A stretch of 64,000 nucleotides of DNA from Apiosordaria backusii (lineage: Eukaryota; Ascomycota; Sordariomycetes; Sordariales; Lasiosphaeriaceae). Where the stretch lies: positions 2,312,501-2,376,500 of the forward strand of contig JAUKTV010000006.1 of NCBI GenBank assembly GCA_030549205.1, written 5' to 3'. Shown piece after piece: positions 11,530 through 22,422 of the stretch. The notes under the pieces were generated by a model. The model was given only the letters and a program-made list of their open reading frames with translations. It was not told the DNA's origin and made no database searches. The first letter of the stretch is position 1. Each line of letters begins with the position of its first letter. A program made the position numbers and the translations under genes.

Positions 11530-13566
11530 TTTAGAGCGATGAGAGGGAGGGGCGGGGCGCGATGGTGGCTGGTAGACATGTTAGATTGAGAGCGATAAGG
11601 TGTTTGTGGGGATACTGTAGAGACATACTTCTTGGTGGTAGTAGTTCGGATGAAATGGCTGATGAAGCAACACAAGTTGGCCGGGCTGGATGCCACCAGT
11701 TCGGACGAAATTGGTGACGGAGGTGCGGCAGGAAAAGAGAGATCAATTCAAGGGGAAATGTCAAAAAGAAAGAAACTGAAAAACATGGGACGGAAAACAA
11801 TGGATGGGATTTTCTGAATGAATGACTGACGAGGAGTCTCTAGTGATCGAGTATGAATAGGGAAGGAGCCTAGGAGGTATTGCAATGGGCTCGTGAACAG
11901 CCGTGAGACGCTATTCATCACACAATAGACAAGAAATCTGCTCTATCTCCTTCATCTAGACATGATCTTGTTCTGTTTGGAAAGAAAGCACCCACAGTTG
12001 TAGAAAAAGGCTTTGATAGCCTAGATGGATTTGATATGAATACAAAATTGATCTAATCTACAAACAACAACGAGGCTACCTATGATAATGTATTTGAAAA
12101 AGCCGACTTGCCAAGTGGTAGCATGTCACTTGCTCCGAGTTTGCAGGGAGTTCAAGCTCACGACTTTCTCATCAGCTTTCTTATCGACAACTTCCTTATC
12201 GACAGGTCTTCCTGCAGGCCAGGGCAGAGGCACTCCATTTTCCCCACAATACGTCATCGGCACACCCAAATTTCGAGAAGCACAAGACATCCGCCGAGCA
12301 CTCTCGGCAGCAATGAGCCAATTTGTTTCTATTTCCTTCAGATTCCCGGTCATCATGCCTTTGGAGCCTTTATTTTCCCGATCGATGGTTGGAGTGCCGA
12401 GTGGAGCCGCCCTAACGGGGCTGCCACATGGCTGTCAACGATGTTTCAAGTTGCGATGAGCCTTCACCACTCCGTAATTTGAATTTCTGCGAGAAAGAAC
12501 AACAATTGCATGGTCCGATGCCCCTTTTTCTTTGAGCTTTTTTTTTGCCGCTGACCAACTGCAGGTCTAACCCACTGATTCTTCGAAACTCTGCCGAACT
12601 CGGCAAATGATGAACAAGCAGAAAGCTCCACCAAGTGCCAATTGCCCAGCACGCTAGCTTTCCAATGGTGTCGGGGACATTGAAGCATCCGTCCAAGTTT
12701 CGAGATCATCAATGCCGGCGCCGGGAACCGCGTCGTTGGCAGTACGTGTGGTCACGGCTTCCAACCATCAATACCGGCCTTGCCGTTTATTCAAAGAAAT
12801 GCCGTCCAAGACGAATATATACATTTACTTACCTTACCCTGACGCATGTCAAAAAAGCAACACACCACCAAAAAAGATCTTCAAAACCCCATCATCTCGG
12901 CAATCCGAGATCTTGGAAACGGAGCGGGCCCTGCTGCCGATTGCTTGGCGCCTTGGCAGGGCTGCACGGTGACTTTCTGCTGGTGGTATGTACATATATC
13001 TCCTCGGTTATGGGATAAATACTGATCAACTATCAACGTCTACAGGCAGGCTACCACGAATGACACCAGCAGTTGCCAGTTCCTCTACAGATGAGAACTC
13101 GTCCGAACTTGCAAACTCGACTGGTTGCTAGGCCCGGCCGATGAAGCAAGGGATAGTTGCTTTTTCGGGCAAGCCCATGTCGACTCCACCACAAAACGGA
13201 GGCAAATACCTTGGTTGTTGACACTCCGGTATCCGCAAGTCACGGAGACAAATATGATGAACAGACCAGTGCCGTCGCTGATCGTCTGATAGGATCTGCA
13301 TGACTGTCACCGCCCCACTGCCAACCTGACTGCTGGGTCCAGGCCCTTGCTTCTCGGCCGGGGCACGTGCCGGGTTCTTCAGATTTCGTCTCCGCCATTT
13401 CACACCGGAGCCTATTAAATGGACCGCAGCCACTCTCGCTCCATCCAGTTTGAAAGAAAATGTTCGACGTCTCGATCTCTTCCCGGGCCCCCAGCCCTAC
13501 GCCGCTCCCCTCTGCTCCCTTGTCGACGCCGCTGCAACAAGTGACAATGCCACAGGGCACCTTAAC
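11530..13566. other. Long intergenic region with one possible gene remnant
   Basis: Two kilobases between the small Cys-rich gene (minus) and the CFEM receptor (plus). Apart from a possible coding remnant at 12126-12434, annotated separately, I see no supported gene. AT-rich stretches occur around 11900-12080. Confidence 0.4.
12126..12434 (-). pseudogene. Possible coding remnant or orphan exon
   Basis: An open minus-strand stretch that looks protein-like. It includes NLKEIETNWLIAAESARRMS, then CASRNLGVPMTYCGENG and PLPWPAGRPV, before a charged end and a stop at 12126. The frame is open up to an in-frame stop just above 12434, where GTTGACAG could serve as a 3' splice site. An ATG lies at 12356. 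No convincing first exon was found upstream. I do not recognise a family. It could be a real two-exon gene, a decayed gene or chance. Confidence 0.25.
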
Positions 13567-15208
13567 ATGAAGACTATCCGACATGCCCACGCCCTTGTTG
13601 GCCTTTGTCTCTTGATATTGATCAACACCGTCGCAGCCGCGAAGCCGGTCTCGCTAGAACAAGAGCTCTTGATTCTGCCACCATGTGCGGTATGACTCCT
13701 TTTTCGGATAGTGAAAAGATGTGGAAGAGCGCAGGGCGAAAAAGCTGACAGTTTCGTCTTTGGATGCAGCTTCCGTGCGTCGTGGCCGCGATCAACGAGT
13801 CCAGCTGCGCCAGAACCGACAATGACTGCATCTGTTCGTCGGCAAGATTCGACAAAGACGCCAGTTTCTGTGTCCAGGCCCATTGTACCCCAAGGGAGAC
13901 TCTCAGTGAGAATGACGCCGTCTGAGCTCAGGGTGCATCAACTAACCCGGTATCAGCGGCCAAGAACATCACGTACCAATGGTGTGATCATCTCAATGAA
14001 GGAGACCGCACACTTCTTCCCGCCTTTTCCATCTTTTTGGGTCTGGCTATCGCGGCCGTGGCTTTGCGTCTGATAGCCCGGGTGGTGACAGATGCCTGGT
14101 TCTGGTGGGATGACCTGTTCAACTTTTTTGCAATCGTAAGGCGCCCGGTTTGATCAATGTGGCAGCCTCGAGTAATGCTAACTAACTGGGGCTCGAACAG
14201 GCTGGATGTGCTGCGTACACAGGCTTGTATATCGAAGCAGTTCATCTTGGCATGGGCAAAGACATTTGGTTCGTGTCGTTCGAGAACATCACCAAAATCA
14301 TGCAGACCTACTTCGCCACTATGCTGGCATATACCACCACCCGCTTTTTTATCCGCGCCTCGATCATTCTCTTCTACCTGCGCGTCTTTCCGGTACAGTC
14401 GGATTTCAAGCTGCGACGCATCATTGTCTGGACCGGAGTCTTCAACATTGTTTACAATATCTCCTTCTTCTTCGCCGTCTTGTTTCAGTGCAAACCGATA
14501 TCAGCGTTTTGGACCGCGTGGGAGGGCGTTGGTGAGGGCCAATGCGTTAACCTCAATGCCCTAGCATGGTCAGCAGCTGCCACGGGCATAGCGTTTGACA
14601 TTTGGTTGTTGGCCTTGCCGTTCCCCCAGCTTTTGTCTCTCAACCTTCACTGGAAAAAGAAGTTGATGGGATCGATGATGTTTTCTGTCGGAGCAGCGTC
14701 AGTGAAACCCTGTCGGTACATCAAGTTGGCGCATTGTCATTAACTTGTTGCTTTCTAGGGTCCTTATTATCAGTTTGATCAGGCTCAAGACCATCAACGC
14801 AACCACGCGGGCTGTCAATCCTACGAGTGAGTCAATGAGCGACCTTTTGCTGACTTAAATCCCCTGCTGACACTGGCTACAGAGGATACGGTTGATCTCT
14901 CTTTGTGGACGGGCATTGAGCTTGACGTGGGCGTTATTTGCCCTTGTCTGCCTAGCTTCCGTCTCCTCTTGCGAAAGGTTCTTCCCCGGCTGATGGGAGA
15001 ATCAACGAGGTCGTATGAGTTGGATCGTGTATCAAAGGCAGATGGTGTGACGGTGACGACAAAGATCTCTGCCCATGTCGAAACAACGAATGATGGCATC
15101 TTTTTACGGCCGCACAAGGACTCGAATGACGGGAGAAGCTGTGAAAGTGTGACGGGATTGGTGGAGGTATCGGATGAAGAGAGCAACCATGCAAGACAAA
15201 AGGCGTAA
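13567..15208 (+). CDS. CFEM-domain PTH11-like seven-helix receptor
   Basis: A plasma membrane receptor-like protein of about 442 residues from six exons: 13567-13689, 13770-13905, 13957-14135, 14201-14697, 14759-14826 and 14883-15208. All junctions are GT-AG and the frame closes exactly. Order of parts: a signal peptide (HALVGLCLLILINTVAAAKP); a CFEM domain at about residues 38-100 with eight Cys (PPCALPC, SSC, NDCIC, FCVQAHC and WCDHL); then seven hydrophobic segments of the fungal rhodopsin type, including WFWWDDLFNFFAI and the conserved Trp/Asp/Leu pattern of this class; and a hydrophilic cytosolic tail of about 100 residues. Fungal CFEM receptors of this layout include Magnaporthe PTH11, which senses host surfaces. 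The ligand here is unknown. Family assignment is firm and biological role is inference. Confidence 0.88.
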
Positions 15209-16489
15209 CAAGTTAGTGGTCGAAATAATGAAGTCGAATGAATGTGTTTATCCTGCAGCGAGCTTTACGATCGTCCAACCTCCAACTTGGCCAACTCAAC
15301 ACTATTCTTCGACCCCAAGCCTCCAACGTGTTCAAGCTGCGCCCGGTTTGGCTTTCTTTGGTTACACGACATCCCCCGGTGAAATGGAATTTGGCAGCTT
15401 GAGTGAAATCACACTAAAACGCCTGAGCTGACACTGTACGGTCGAGCTCCAAAGTCCGGCAAGATATGCCTATCAGCGGGCTGACACCCCGCCAGATGAA
15501 GCGCTTCGAAGGGTTTGCGGTGACGCAACGGTGTGGCAAAGGAGGCGGCATCTGCCCTATTGTGTCTCACAATCCTACATATCTCACCGTTCCTCTCAGA
15601 GATGGCTTGGCGGCTTTTGACAGCCGTGCAAGGCCCCAGCGCCCCGGCCGTTTATGCCTGGGATTTTATAAAGATGGGATGTCGAATGCTACCTTTCACC
15701 AGAACTTAGTTGCGGTCCTGGACTTGAATCGACGATCCGTTGCCAAACCTTTCCAACCTTGCATACACATATCGGACCGAACTACGTTGTGCACACCACT
15801 AGTGTAGTGTAGGGCGTTCAAATTCCATATTCCCAATCTGGCACTCGGCAGAGTCGAAGGTTGCCAAAAACAGACGGCTTCCAAAGCGCTTACCAGGTCA
15901 TCGGTAAATGATCAGCCTGACACGCCCCCCAGATGAACCACCCCAAAGTGTCATCCCGCCACATACCGGCAGAATTGATACCGTAGCAGCTTTGCCCCGG
16001 GCGCGGTAAATTTAGCAACCCGGCAACCAGCACTTTTCCAAGATTGCCTCATTTTACCAAGTAAGTTCCGGCGACTTGATAGAGATGTATTACTAGGTGG
16101 TCTCGAGCATGTCACTGGAGCCTGGCTCCCAACCACTCAACCCATGGATTTCTGTATGAACTACTCGCCAGAACTGGAACTTCCGCCAGCAGACTCTTCT
16201 AGACGGAATGGAACCAATCACATGCAATGACTCTGTGCATGTGAAATGCGGACTCAAGGTCTGCCGCTTCAACGCAAGGGAAATCAAAAACAAGCTAGCT
16301 GCCTAGCCCTAATGCCTGTTCATTAATGGCTATCAGGCATGATATGCTGGGCGCCGTGTGACCTTCCTGACACTTTTCGGTGTAATTCTTTACGTTACCT
16401 TAGCTGACTCTGACATTGGGCACGTCATGAATCTTCTCGCCATTGAGCATTGCAGTGACTGCGTAGTACCCTACTGTCGTGTCTATGAT
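15209..16489. other. Intergenic region, nothing recognised
   Basis: About 1.3 kb after the receptor gene. Several short frames exist on both strands, none with a domain, signal peptide or splice pattern that I can support. Confidence 0.4.
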
Positions 16490-16688
16490 TGGAGCGAAGC
16501 TCCAAAGTCAGGGCTGGAATCTGATAATATAAGCAGTGGCTAGAGCGAAACTCTATTTATTATATATTAAAAACCTTTAAACGTGGTATATCTTAGCGAC
16601 CAATAGTTCTTAAGCTTCCTATTAGTCCTTTAATAGTTTAGAAAATTCTTTCGAAAATATAAGTAAATCCGGGTAAAGCTTCGCTCCA
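16490..16688. repeat. AT-rich 200 bp element with inverted ends and RIP-like copies
   Basis: The 12 bases TGGAGCGAAGCT at 16490-16501 are repeated in inverted orientation at 16677-16688 (AGCTTCGCTCCA). The interior is strongly AT-rich (TATTTATTATATATTAAA) in contrast to its flanks. A second internal copy of the end motif, AGAGCGAAACTCT at 16542-16554, differs from GGAGCGAAGCTCC (16491-16503) only by G-to-A and C-to-T changes. This resembles a small non-autonomous inverted-repeat element altered by repeat-induced point mutation. No target-site duplication was found, so the element's limits are uncertain. Confidence 0.5.
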
Positions 16689-17304
16689 CCTTTCTACGAA
16701 CCGATTTATCACGTACGTACCCACAGATCAACATCGCGTTCGCAGTCAAGGTATCTTATAGCAAGAGAAACTAAGGCAAGACAAGAGATAAGTTTCAATT
16801 CTCACAACTATAAGAAGGGGGGCTAGTCTCTGTTACCATCAAGTTGATCGCGGGATTTATCCACCATCACCCCTTCCTATGTCTTCATTTCATGCATGCG
16901 CTTTAATGTCAAGTACCTCGACATAGGTAAACAACATGCCCGTTCAACTCCAAGCAACTACACACGATGATTCGGTCGGCAACACAGCACCTCTTTCTGA
17001 GTCGGACCATGACGAGGCATCCACCATTGCTCCATCTGGGGCTGTGACTCCGCGCGAGACGAGCGGCCACCAGCCGATGCTTGATATCGGCATGCCCAAT
17101 CCCGGTTCTTGTCAGTTCAAAAGGTTACACAAGCTGTCACATGTTAAACATGACCTCCATCTATTTCATCCCAAAGGTAGAGCAATAACGCTTGGGGTCT
17201 GTCATTCGTGAAACCGCTCTCTGTCATTGCCCACGCTTTGCTAATCCTGGAAACTCACTTGCTCTGTTCCACATTTTCCCACTACCATACAGCATCATTT
17301 CAAG
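16689..17304. other. Intergenic region upstream of the secreted protein gene
   Basis: About 600 bp between the AT-rich element and the next start codon. It contains a 91-codon frame at 16936-17211 with a Ser/Thr/Glu-rich N-terminal part; this was not accepted as a gene (see rejected items). Confidence 0.4.
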
Positions 17305-18430
17305 ATGCCTCATCTACATTCGCTGCTATTGGTTGTCACGTTTCTCCAGATATGCTCAGCAACCTCCGAGTCGCCTCTTCCAAAACCTCCACGCCGGCCA
17401 ACAACCCCACTTGCTGCCAATCGCGACCCTCATATTTGCGGAATAAGCCTCAATAGCACCAAGGGTCACTCATTTAACAGTGTCCGTGGAGGCTTCGACA
17501 TTCCGACCCTCAGCCTGCGTGACAAGGCCGAGAACCAGACTTTCAAGTACCTACAATACCCAATACTCACCCAAGGCGTTGCACTCGGCGGGACTGACGA
17601 CGATGACGACGGCTGTGAAACTCATCTCCGGGCCCAGCTGCGAACCCAGCTCGTCTACGATGTCACCAACGCGAGCGCCCCTCCCATCATGCTCCACAGC
17701 CTGCATCTCGCGATCCTCCCATTCCCGTGGGTCAAAATCCCAGCCGCGTTACCAGATGGGGGGCTGAATGACACCAAGTCTATGGTTGTTGAGATCACGA
17801 TCAAGTCACCAAAATCGGCATCCATGTATGCTTTTCTTGATGTGTTGTCTCTGGTCGCTCGTTTGACATATGCTTACATTTGCTACCCATAGCGCCTTCT
17901 TCTCGGGCCCTCAATCGGAGGGCGAACTGCACAGCCCAGCTCCGCCTCAGCTGATCTGCAACTATACCATTGCCCTCGTCCCCAACGGCATGCAAACCTG
18001 GGCCAACATCACGCTAGAGAACTACGACTCCCTCCCCGATAACATGTACAAAACCCCCGAGAATTTCACGTTTCACGACCTGGGCTCCAAGTCAACTCCG
18101 AATACGACATTCTGCAATGCCAGAGCGTGGTGGATAATCAGCGAGGCTTCCTCGGACCGTTATCGCAGACGAAGGGATCAGACAGGGGAGAGGGAGTACT
18201 TCCCACGGTTTGAGCCGACGAGCTTCTGGGACATGAGTGCCGGTACCGACAAAGGGAGTATCACCCCGATTGGAGAAGGGATGCTGGGAGAAGGAGTTGA
18301 CAGGTGGGAGATGGTTCAAGAGGATGAAATAGCAGGGACCGGAAGGAAACTCTGCTGGTCAGTCGATGACGAAGGGGAGGGGGCTGGAGAAAGCGTCAGG
18401 TTGGTTAGTCATGACCCGGGTCAGTGGTAG
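17305..18430 (+). CDS. Secreted protein of unknown function, 352 aa
   Basis: Exons 17305-17825 and 17893-18430, with a 67 bp intron (donor GTATGC, acceptor CATAG) joined in phase 2. It starts with a clear signal peptide (MPHLHSLLLVVTFLQICSAT). The mature part has a Pro/Arg-rich stretch, several possible N-glycosylation sites (NST, NQT, NAS, NDT, NYT), few Cys, and an acidic run DDDDDGC. There is no transmembrane segment after the signal and no GPI signal. I do not recognise a catalytic motif or a named domain. The following gene (GH105) is on the same strand and also encodes a secreted protein, but they are separate transcription units about 590 bp apart. An extracellular role is likely; the activity is unknown. 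Confidence 0.7.
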
Positions 18431-19020
18431 GGAACCAGAAAGACTGAAGTTAGGAAAAATATTGTTTCAAAAAGTTCAAAGTTATCGGAAGGTGATGATG
18501 TCCTTGGCCGTCTGCGCCTCATCTTTCTCGGGGCTGTCAAGGGAAAGGTAATAGTGTTTAACTTGTCTGATGCATCTCGATCCTAGTGTAGGTACCCAAA
18601 AAAGGTGAAATGCGATATTATTCTCCTTAAGTTAAATTCAGGATCATGGGTCACCTCTGGCTCTTCCTAGGTAGCCCCCCTCACGATGATGTAACGAGGG
18701 GATCAACTCAGTGAGTCTACCCAGCTAGAGAAGTTATGTGCAATGGCCATTATTCCCGCCACTTACTTTATGGAATGGTGATGGAAGGTCCTCCAACCAG
18801 CACCGTGAATATTCCCGGTCAACTGCACTGCAACACCTCGAAGAGGCTGACTGCCAATTTTATCCACCTATCAGAAAAACAGCCGACTGCCCCTCACCAC
18901 GACAGAAAATCGTTACCGGATAAAGACAGGTGCTCTGGTTTAAAGATATCCTGTCCGCTCTATAATTCCCATGTGCAGCTTTCTACCTCACCACTAACTC
19001 ACCTCCGCCAGAAACCTTCA
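18431..19020. other. Intergenic region, promoter of the GH105 gene
   Basis: Nothing coding was recognised. The TATA-like element annotated at 18961 lies near its right end. Confidence 0.45.
18961..18966 (+). promoter_or_regulatory. TATA-like element of the GH105 gene
   Basis: TATAAT lies 60 bp upstream of the chosen start codon at 19021, in a C/T-rich context. The position is reasonable for a fungal core promoter and supports the start at 19021 over upstream ATG codons in the same frame. Confidence 0.4.
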
Positions 19021-20261
19021 ATGCGTCTCCATTCAACAGTCATCGCCCTTCTTACAGGGGCACAGTTATCAAATGCCGCCGAGAAACCCTATTCGACGTG
19101 GCTGACTGACTCTGTCATCTCCTACAACATTGTTCCCAAGTCGCGTTGGTACACAGAAGCAACGTTCTACTACGGTGTCGAGGCAGTCCACAATCATACC
19201 TCCTCGCCTGCTTATCTCTCGTACCTCACTTCTCAAATTGACCCAATTCTTACACCAAACGGCTCCTTTGCCTCCTGGGACTTCAACGACCACCAGCTAG
19301 ACAATATCCGCATCGGCTCACCCCTTCTGTATCTCTATACTCAAACTTCCAATGTCCGCTACCGCAAGGCGATCGACTTCCTCCATGACCGGCTGCTCAA
19401 CCATCAAAAACGCACGCCCACAGGCGGCTTTTGGCACAAGGACCCAAAGTACCCCAACCAGATGTGGCTTGACGGGCTGTTCATGGCCGGCCCATTCTCG
19501 GCTGCTTACGCCGCTTTGTTTGACCCCAAGAACATGACGTTGTGGGATGACATCCTTCTTCAGTTCCAACTGATTGAGGACCACTGTCGAAACACGACCA
19601 AAGGGAACAACATGCTCAAGCATGGTTATGATGAGTCGTTCAAGGCCGTGTGGGCTGATCCGGTCACTGGAGCGAGTCCGTTGGTGTGGATTAGGGCGCA
19701 GGGATGGTATTTCATGGCGCTAATTGATGTGCTGGAATGGTTTCCTTCTTCACATGAAGGATATAAGCTGATCACAAAGTGGTTCAGGGATTTGGCCAAG
19801 GCTGTCAAGAGAGAGCAGGATGAAAGTGGAGGGTGGTGGCTGGTTATGGATGAACAGTACAAGGGGAAGAAGGGGAATTATATTGAGAGCAGTGGGACGG
19901 CGATGTACACGTATGGAGTACTGAAGGGAATCAGAAAGGGTGTGCTAAAAGAGGGGGACTACCTGGGCGTCGCTGAAAAGGCATACAACTTTATGACGGA
20001 GAGGTTCGTTGCCAGGAATGGGACAGGTGGTGGGATCAACTGGGAGGGGACAGTCAGGGTAGGAAGTTTGGACGGCAAAGGGGATTACGAGGTTAGTAGG
20101 CTGTATCCGAAGAACTTACTACTTGGTGATGGCTAACAGATGTTCAACAGTATTACATCGGGATCAACAAGGTCGAAAACGACCTCAAGGGTGTTGGACC
20201 ATTCATCTTGGCCAGTGTTGAGTGGGAGAGGCATCAGCGAAAAACAGTCCACGAAACTTGA
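19021..20261 (+). CDS. GH105 family unsaturated rhamnogalacturonyl hydrolase
   Basis: Secreted glycoside hydrolase of about 393 residues. Exons 19021-20091 and 20151-20261 flank a 59 bp intron; splicing replaces a short off-frame tail with the conserved end YYIGINKVENDLKGVGPF. The frame is open further upstream, but the ATG at 19021 begins a good signal peptide (MRLHSTVIALLTGAQLSNAA). The body shows the alpha/alpha-barrel motifs of the YteR/YesR family: NQMWLDGLFMAGPF, whose Asp corresponds to the catalytic acid; WIRAQGWYFMALIDVL; and ESSGTAMYTYGVLKGI. These enzymes remove the 4,5-unsaturated uronic acid left at the end of rhamnogalacturonan or related oligosaccharides after lyase attack, so they work late in pectin breakdown. 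Family assignment is secure; the exact substrate is not. Confidence 0.9.
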
Positions 20262-20904
20262 TGAAAATAGAAAGCCAGGTTACTCCTTAGCTTTGCCCAG
20301 CTAATACAGACATTGGTTTCGTCGTACGGTCTCCATCAATGGCTAGAACAGATCCCCTCCAAGTGGCTCGAGGGCCAGGAAGAACAACTCCACGCTGAGG
20401 ATAAGCACAAGCGCAACATGGATCACAAGGACAGAGATATGCAAGATAGGTATGCAGGACGGTGACAATAGCGGCGCATCGGTATTGCGTAAAGGGAAAG
20501 AGGTGTACAATTTGCAAATGTCCAAGAAAAAGCTACCGTACGAGGCAGGTCGCCCCAAGGTGATAGTTCTGGAAAGACAGGTCAAGTTGCTTGGACGTAC
20601 AGGTGAATACCACCATCGAATGAAAGGTGGATAACCCTAGTTGGGCGAGTCAATACACGGATCTGGTTGGTAAGTCGAGTGCCGATGGGGAAGTTCCGGA
20701 ACATTCGGGGGCAGTCCGGTTTAGTCATCAAACCTTCATTCGCAAGCGCGAGAGGGGCCATCCATCCCTTTTCCACCTTTCTGACCAATACCACCAGTGC
20801 AAAACCGTGGGTGAAAGGGATAAATTTGGGTGCCCTCGCTCCGCATAATCCTTCTCACTTAAGATCAAACGCATTCGTACTTTTATTCATTCGAACATAA
20901 CAAA
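20262..20904. other. Intergenic region, nothing recognised
   Basis: About 640 bp between two plus-strand genes. A hydrophobic 80-codon frame on the minus strand (20343-20585) has no start context or motif that would support it. Confidence 0.4.
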
Positions 20905-21475
20905 ATGGTCATCATCAACATAGGTTACACCGCCCCCATCAACCGCCCCGGCCAACCCCTCCTCACCATTTCTCAAGTCTGGGCCGGTCTCGTGCGCAAA
21001 GTCCGCCATGCCGAAGAATTTGTACCGGTGATTGAGTATTGCAACGTTGCCTCTGAGGAGAAGAATGCGGACGGCCAGCTGGTAATCACTCGACATGTAA
21101 ACTTCGGCAAAGCAGCTCCGGTGCCGGGGAGTGGAGAGGTGAAGGAGGTCTGCACGTTGTTCCCGCCGCACAGGGTCGATTTCGTGCAGGATGATGGGAC
21201 GAAAGTGTGGAACTATGTGACGCAGGGTCCGGGGAAGGAAGGGGAGGATTTGTACCTGACTTACGTGTTCGAGTCGAGGGATAGAACAATTGAGCAAGGC
21301 ACTCAAGAGGCGGTTGAGTTGGAGGAGAAGTTCAAGACTGTGAGTTGCATTTGACCTTCCAGTACCTTAGAAGATGGCGCTGACGAGATGAATACAGACA
21401 GCAAAAAGGGCAGTCGAGAGTTCGGTCGAGACCATCAGGAGGTTGGTCGCGGAGGGAAAGTTGCAAGACGAGTGA
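20905..21475 (+). CDS. DUF1857 / AtaL-like SRPBCC-fold protein
   Basis: A small soluble protein of about 170 residues from exons 20905-21339 and 21398-21475 (58 bp intron, donor GTGAGT). The sequence has the typical opening MVIINIGYTAPINRPGQPLL, then LTISQVWAGLVRKVRHAEEF, VIEYCNV and YLTYVFESRD, matching the DUF1857 (AtaL-like) family of the START/SRPBCC superfamily, with a long C-terminal helix completed by the second exon. The fold forms a cavity for a hydrophobic ligand. A few relatives lie in secondary-metabolite clusters, but no biosynthetic genes lie next to this one. The molecular role is therefore unknown. No signal peptide, so probably cytosolic. Confidence 0.85.
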
Positions 21476-22422
21476 CTCGAGACCTCGCCGCATTCTTCCA
21501 ATATTCCTTGCTCGTCGGTGTCCTTTCACAAATCCCAACCGCTGTGATGGCCTCTTGAAGAGGGGAAGGGATGGTGAGCAGGCACGCATACCATTACAAC
21601 GTGTATCAGCTTTCAGCCGGAATGGAAGGAGATGTACTTAGCATTAGCTTATTATAGCATGAGTTCACAACTGCTTAGGTATGCATTGCTTGGTGACGAA
21701 CCTCGCCAAGTGTTGAGTGACCCCGTTTGGGGATGGCATCTCCTTGACGGAGCGATATAGCTCGTGCAGACCTCGTCGGGCGATCGCAGTATCGAGGACT
21801 CTGAACTTTTCAGAAAGCAGTTAGAAGGCTATCGAGTTTTGCTGTCGTGGCCTGCTTTGAGTGGACGCGCTGACGTGTTGAAGCTGTGTCTGGGGAACAG
21901 CACTTGAGTTCAATGTTGTTAGTTGCCGAGTGTGAAAGAGTATGAGCACGCGCTGGCAGACAGGCAACATTTACACTTTGCGCGAGGCACTTTGCGCGAA
22001 GCATCAGGTATGCAAGCTGTACATGGACCACCGTCACAGATGCTCATGAGAATTAGAGTGCCAACCCATTCACTCAAAGAAACACCCTACTGAGGGATTG
22101 ACCGAAAATGCCCACAAATCACCCAATAAGACAAGCAGACTGCTACAAGGGTCTAGCATCTCACGGGACTCATGATGTTGAACGGGAGGTGAGTGGGGAG
22201 GATTTACTGACCACCAAAACTAGGGCTATCCACAAAAACAGAGGCCAGGGCACACCAGATGGGAAAATCCGGAGCAACCTTGAAACGTAAACAATTACAA
22301 TAGGTATCTATCTCAACTCGCTCACTTTGGTCTATGATCTACACGCCTCAGAGACTCGAATATACAACCCGAAAACACATATCATCAATCATCACACATC
22401 ATAATCCCACCCTCTACACTCT
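21476..22422. other. Intergenic region between convergent genes
   Basis: The 3' sides of the DUF1857 gene (plus) and the ammonium permease gene (minus) face each other here. No supported gene or RNA was found. Confidence 0.45.

Noticed and set aside
16936..17211. 91-codon frame with Ser/Thr/Glu-rich start (DSVGNTAPLSESDHDEAS)
   Set aside because: The N-terminal part looks protein-like, but the second half does not, and no exon continues it. It may be a leader ORF or relic; evidence is too thin.
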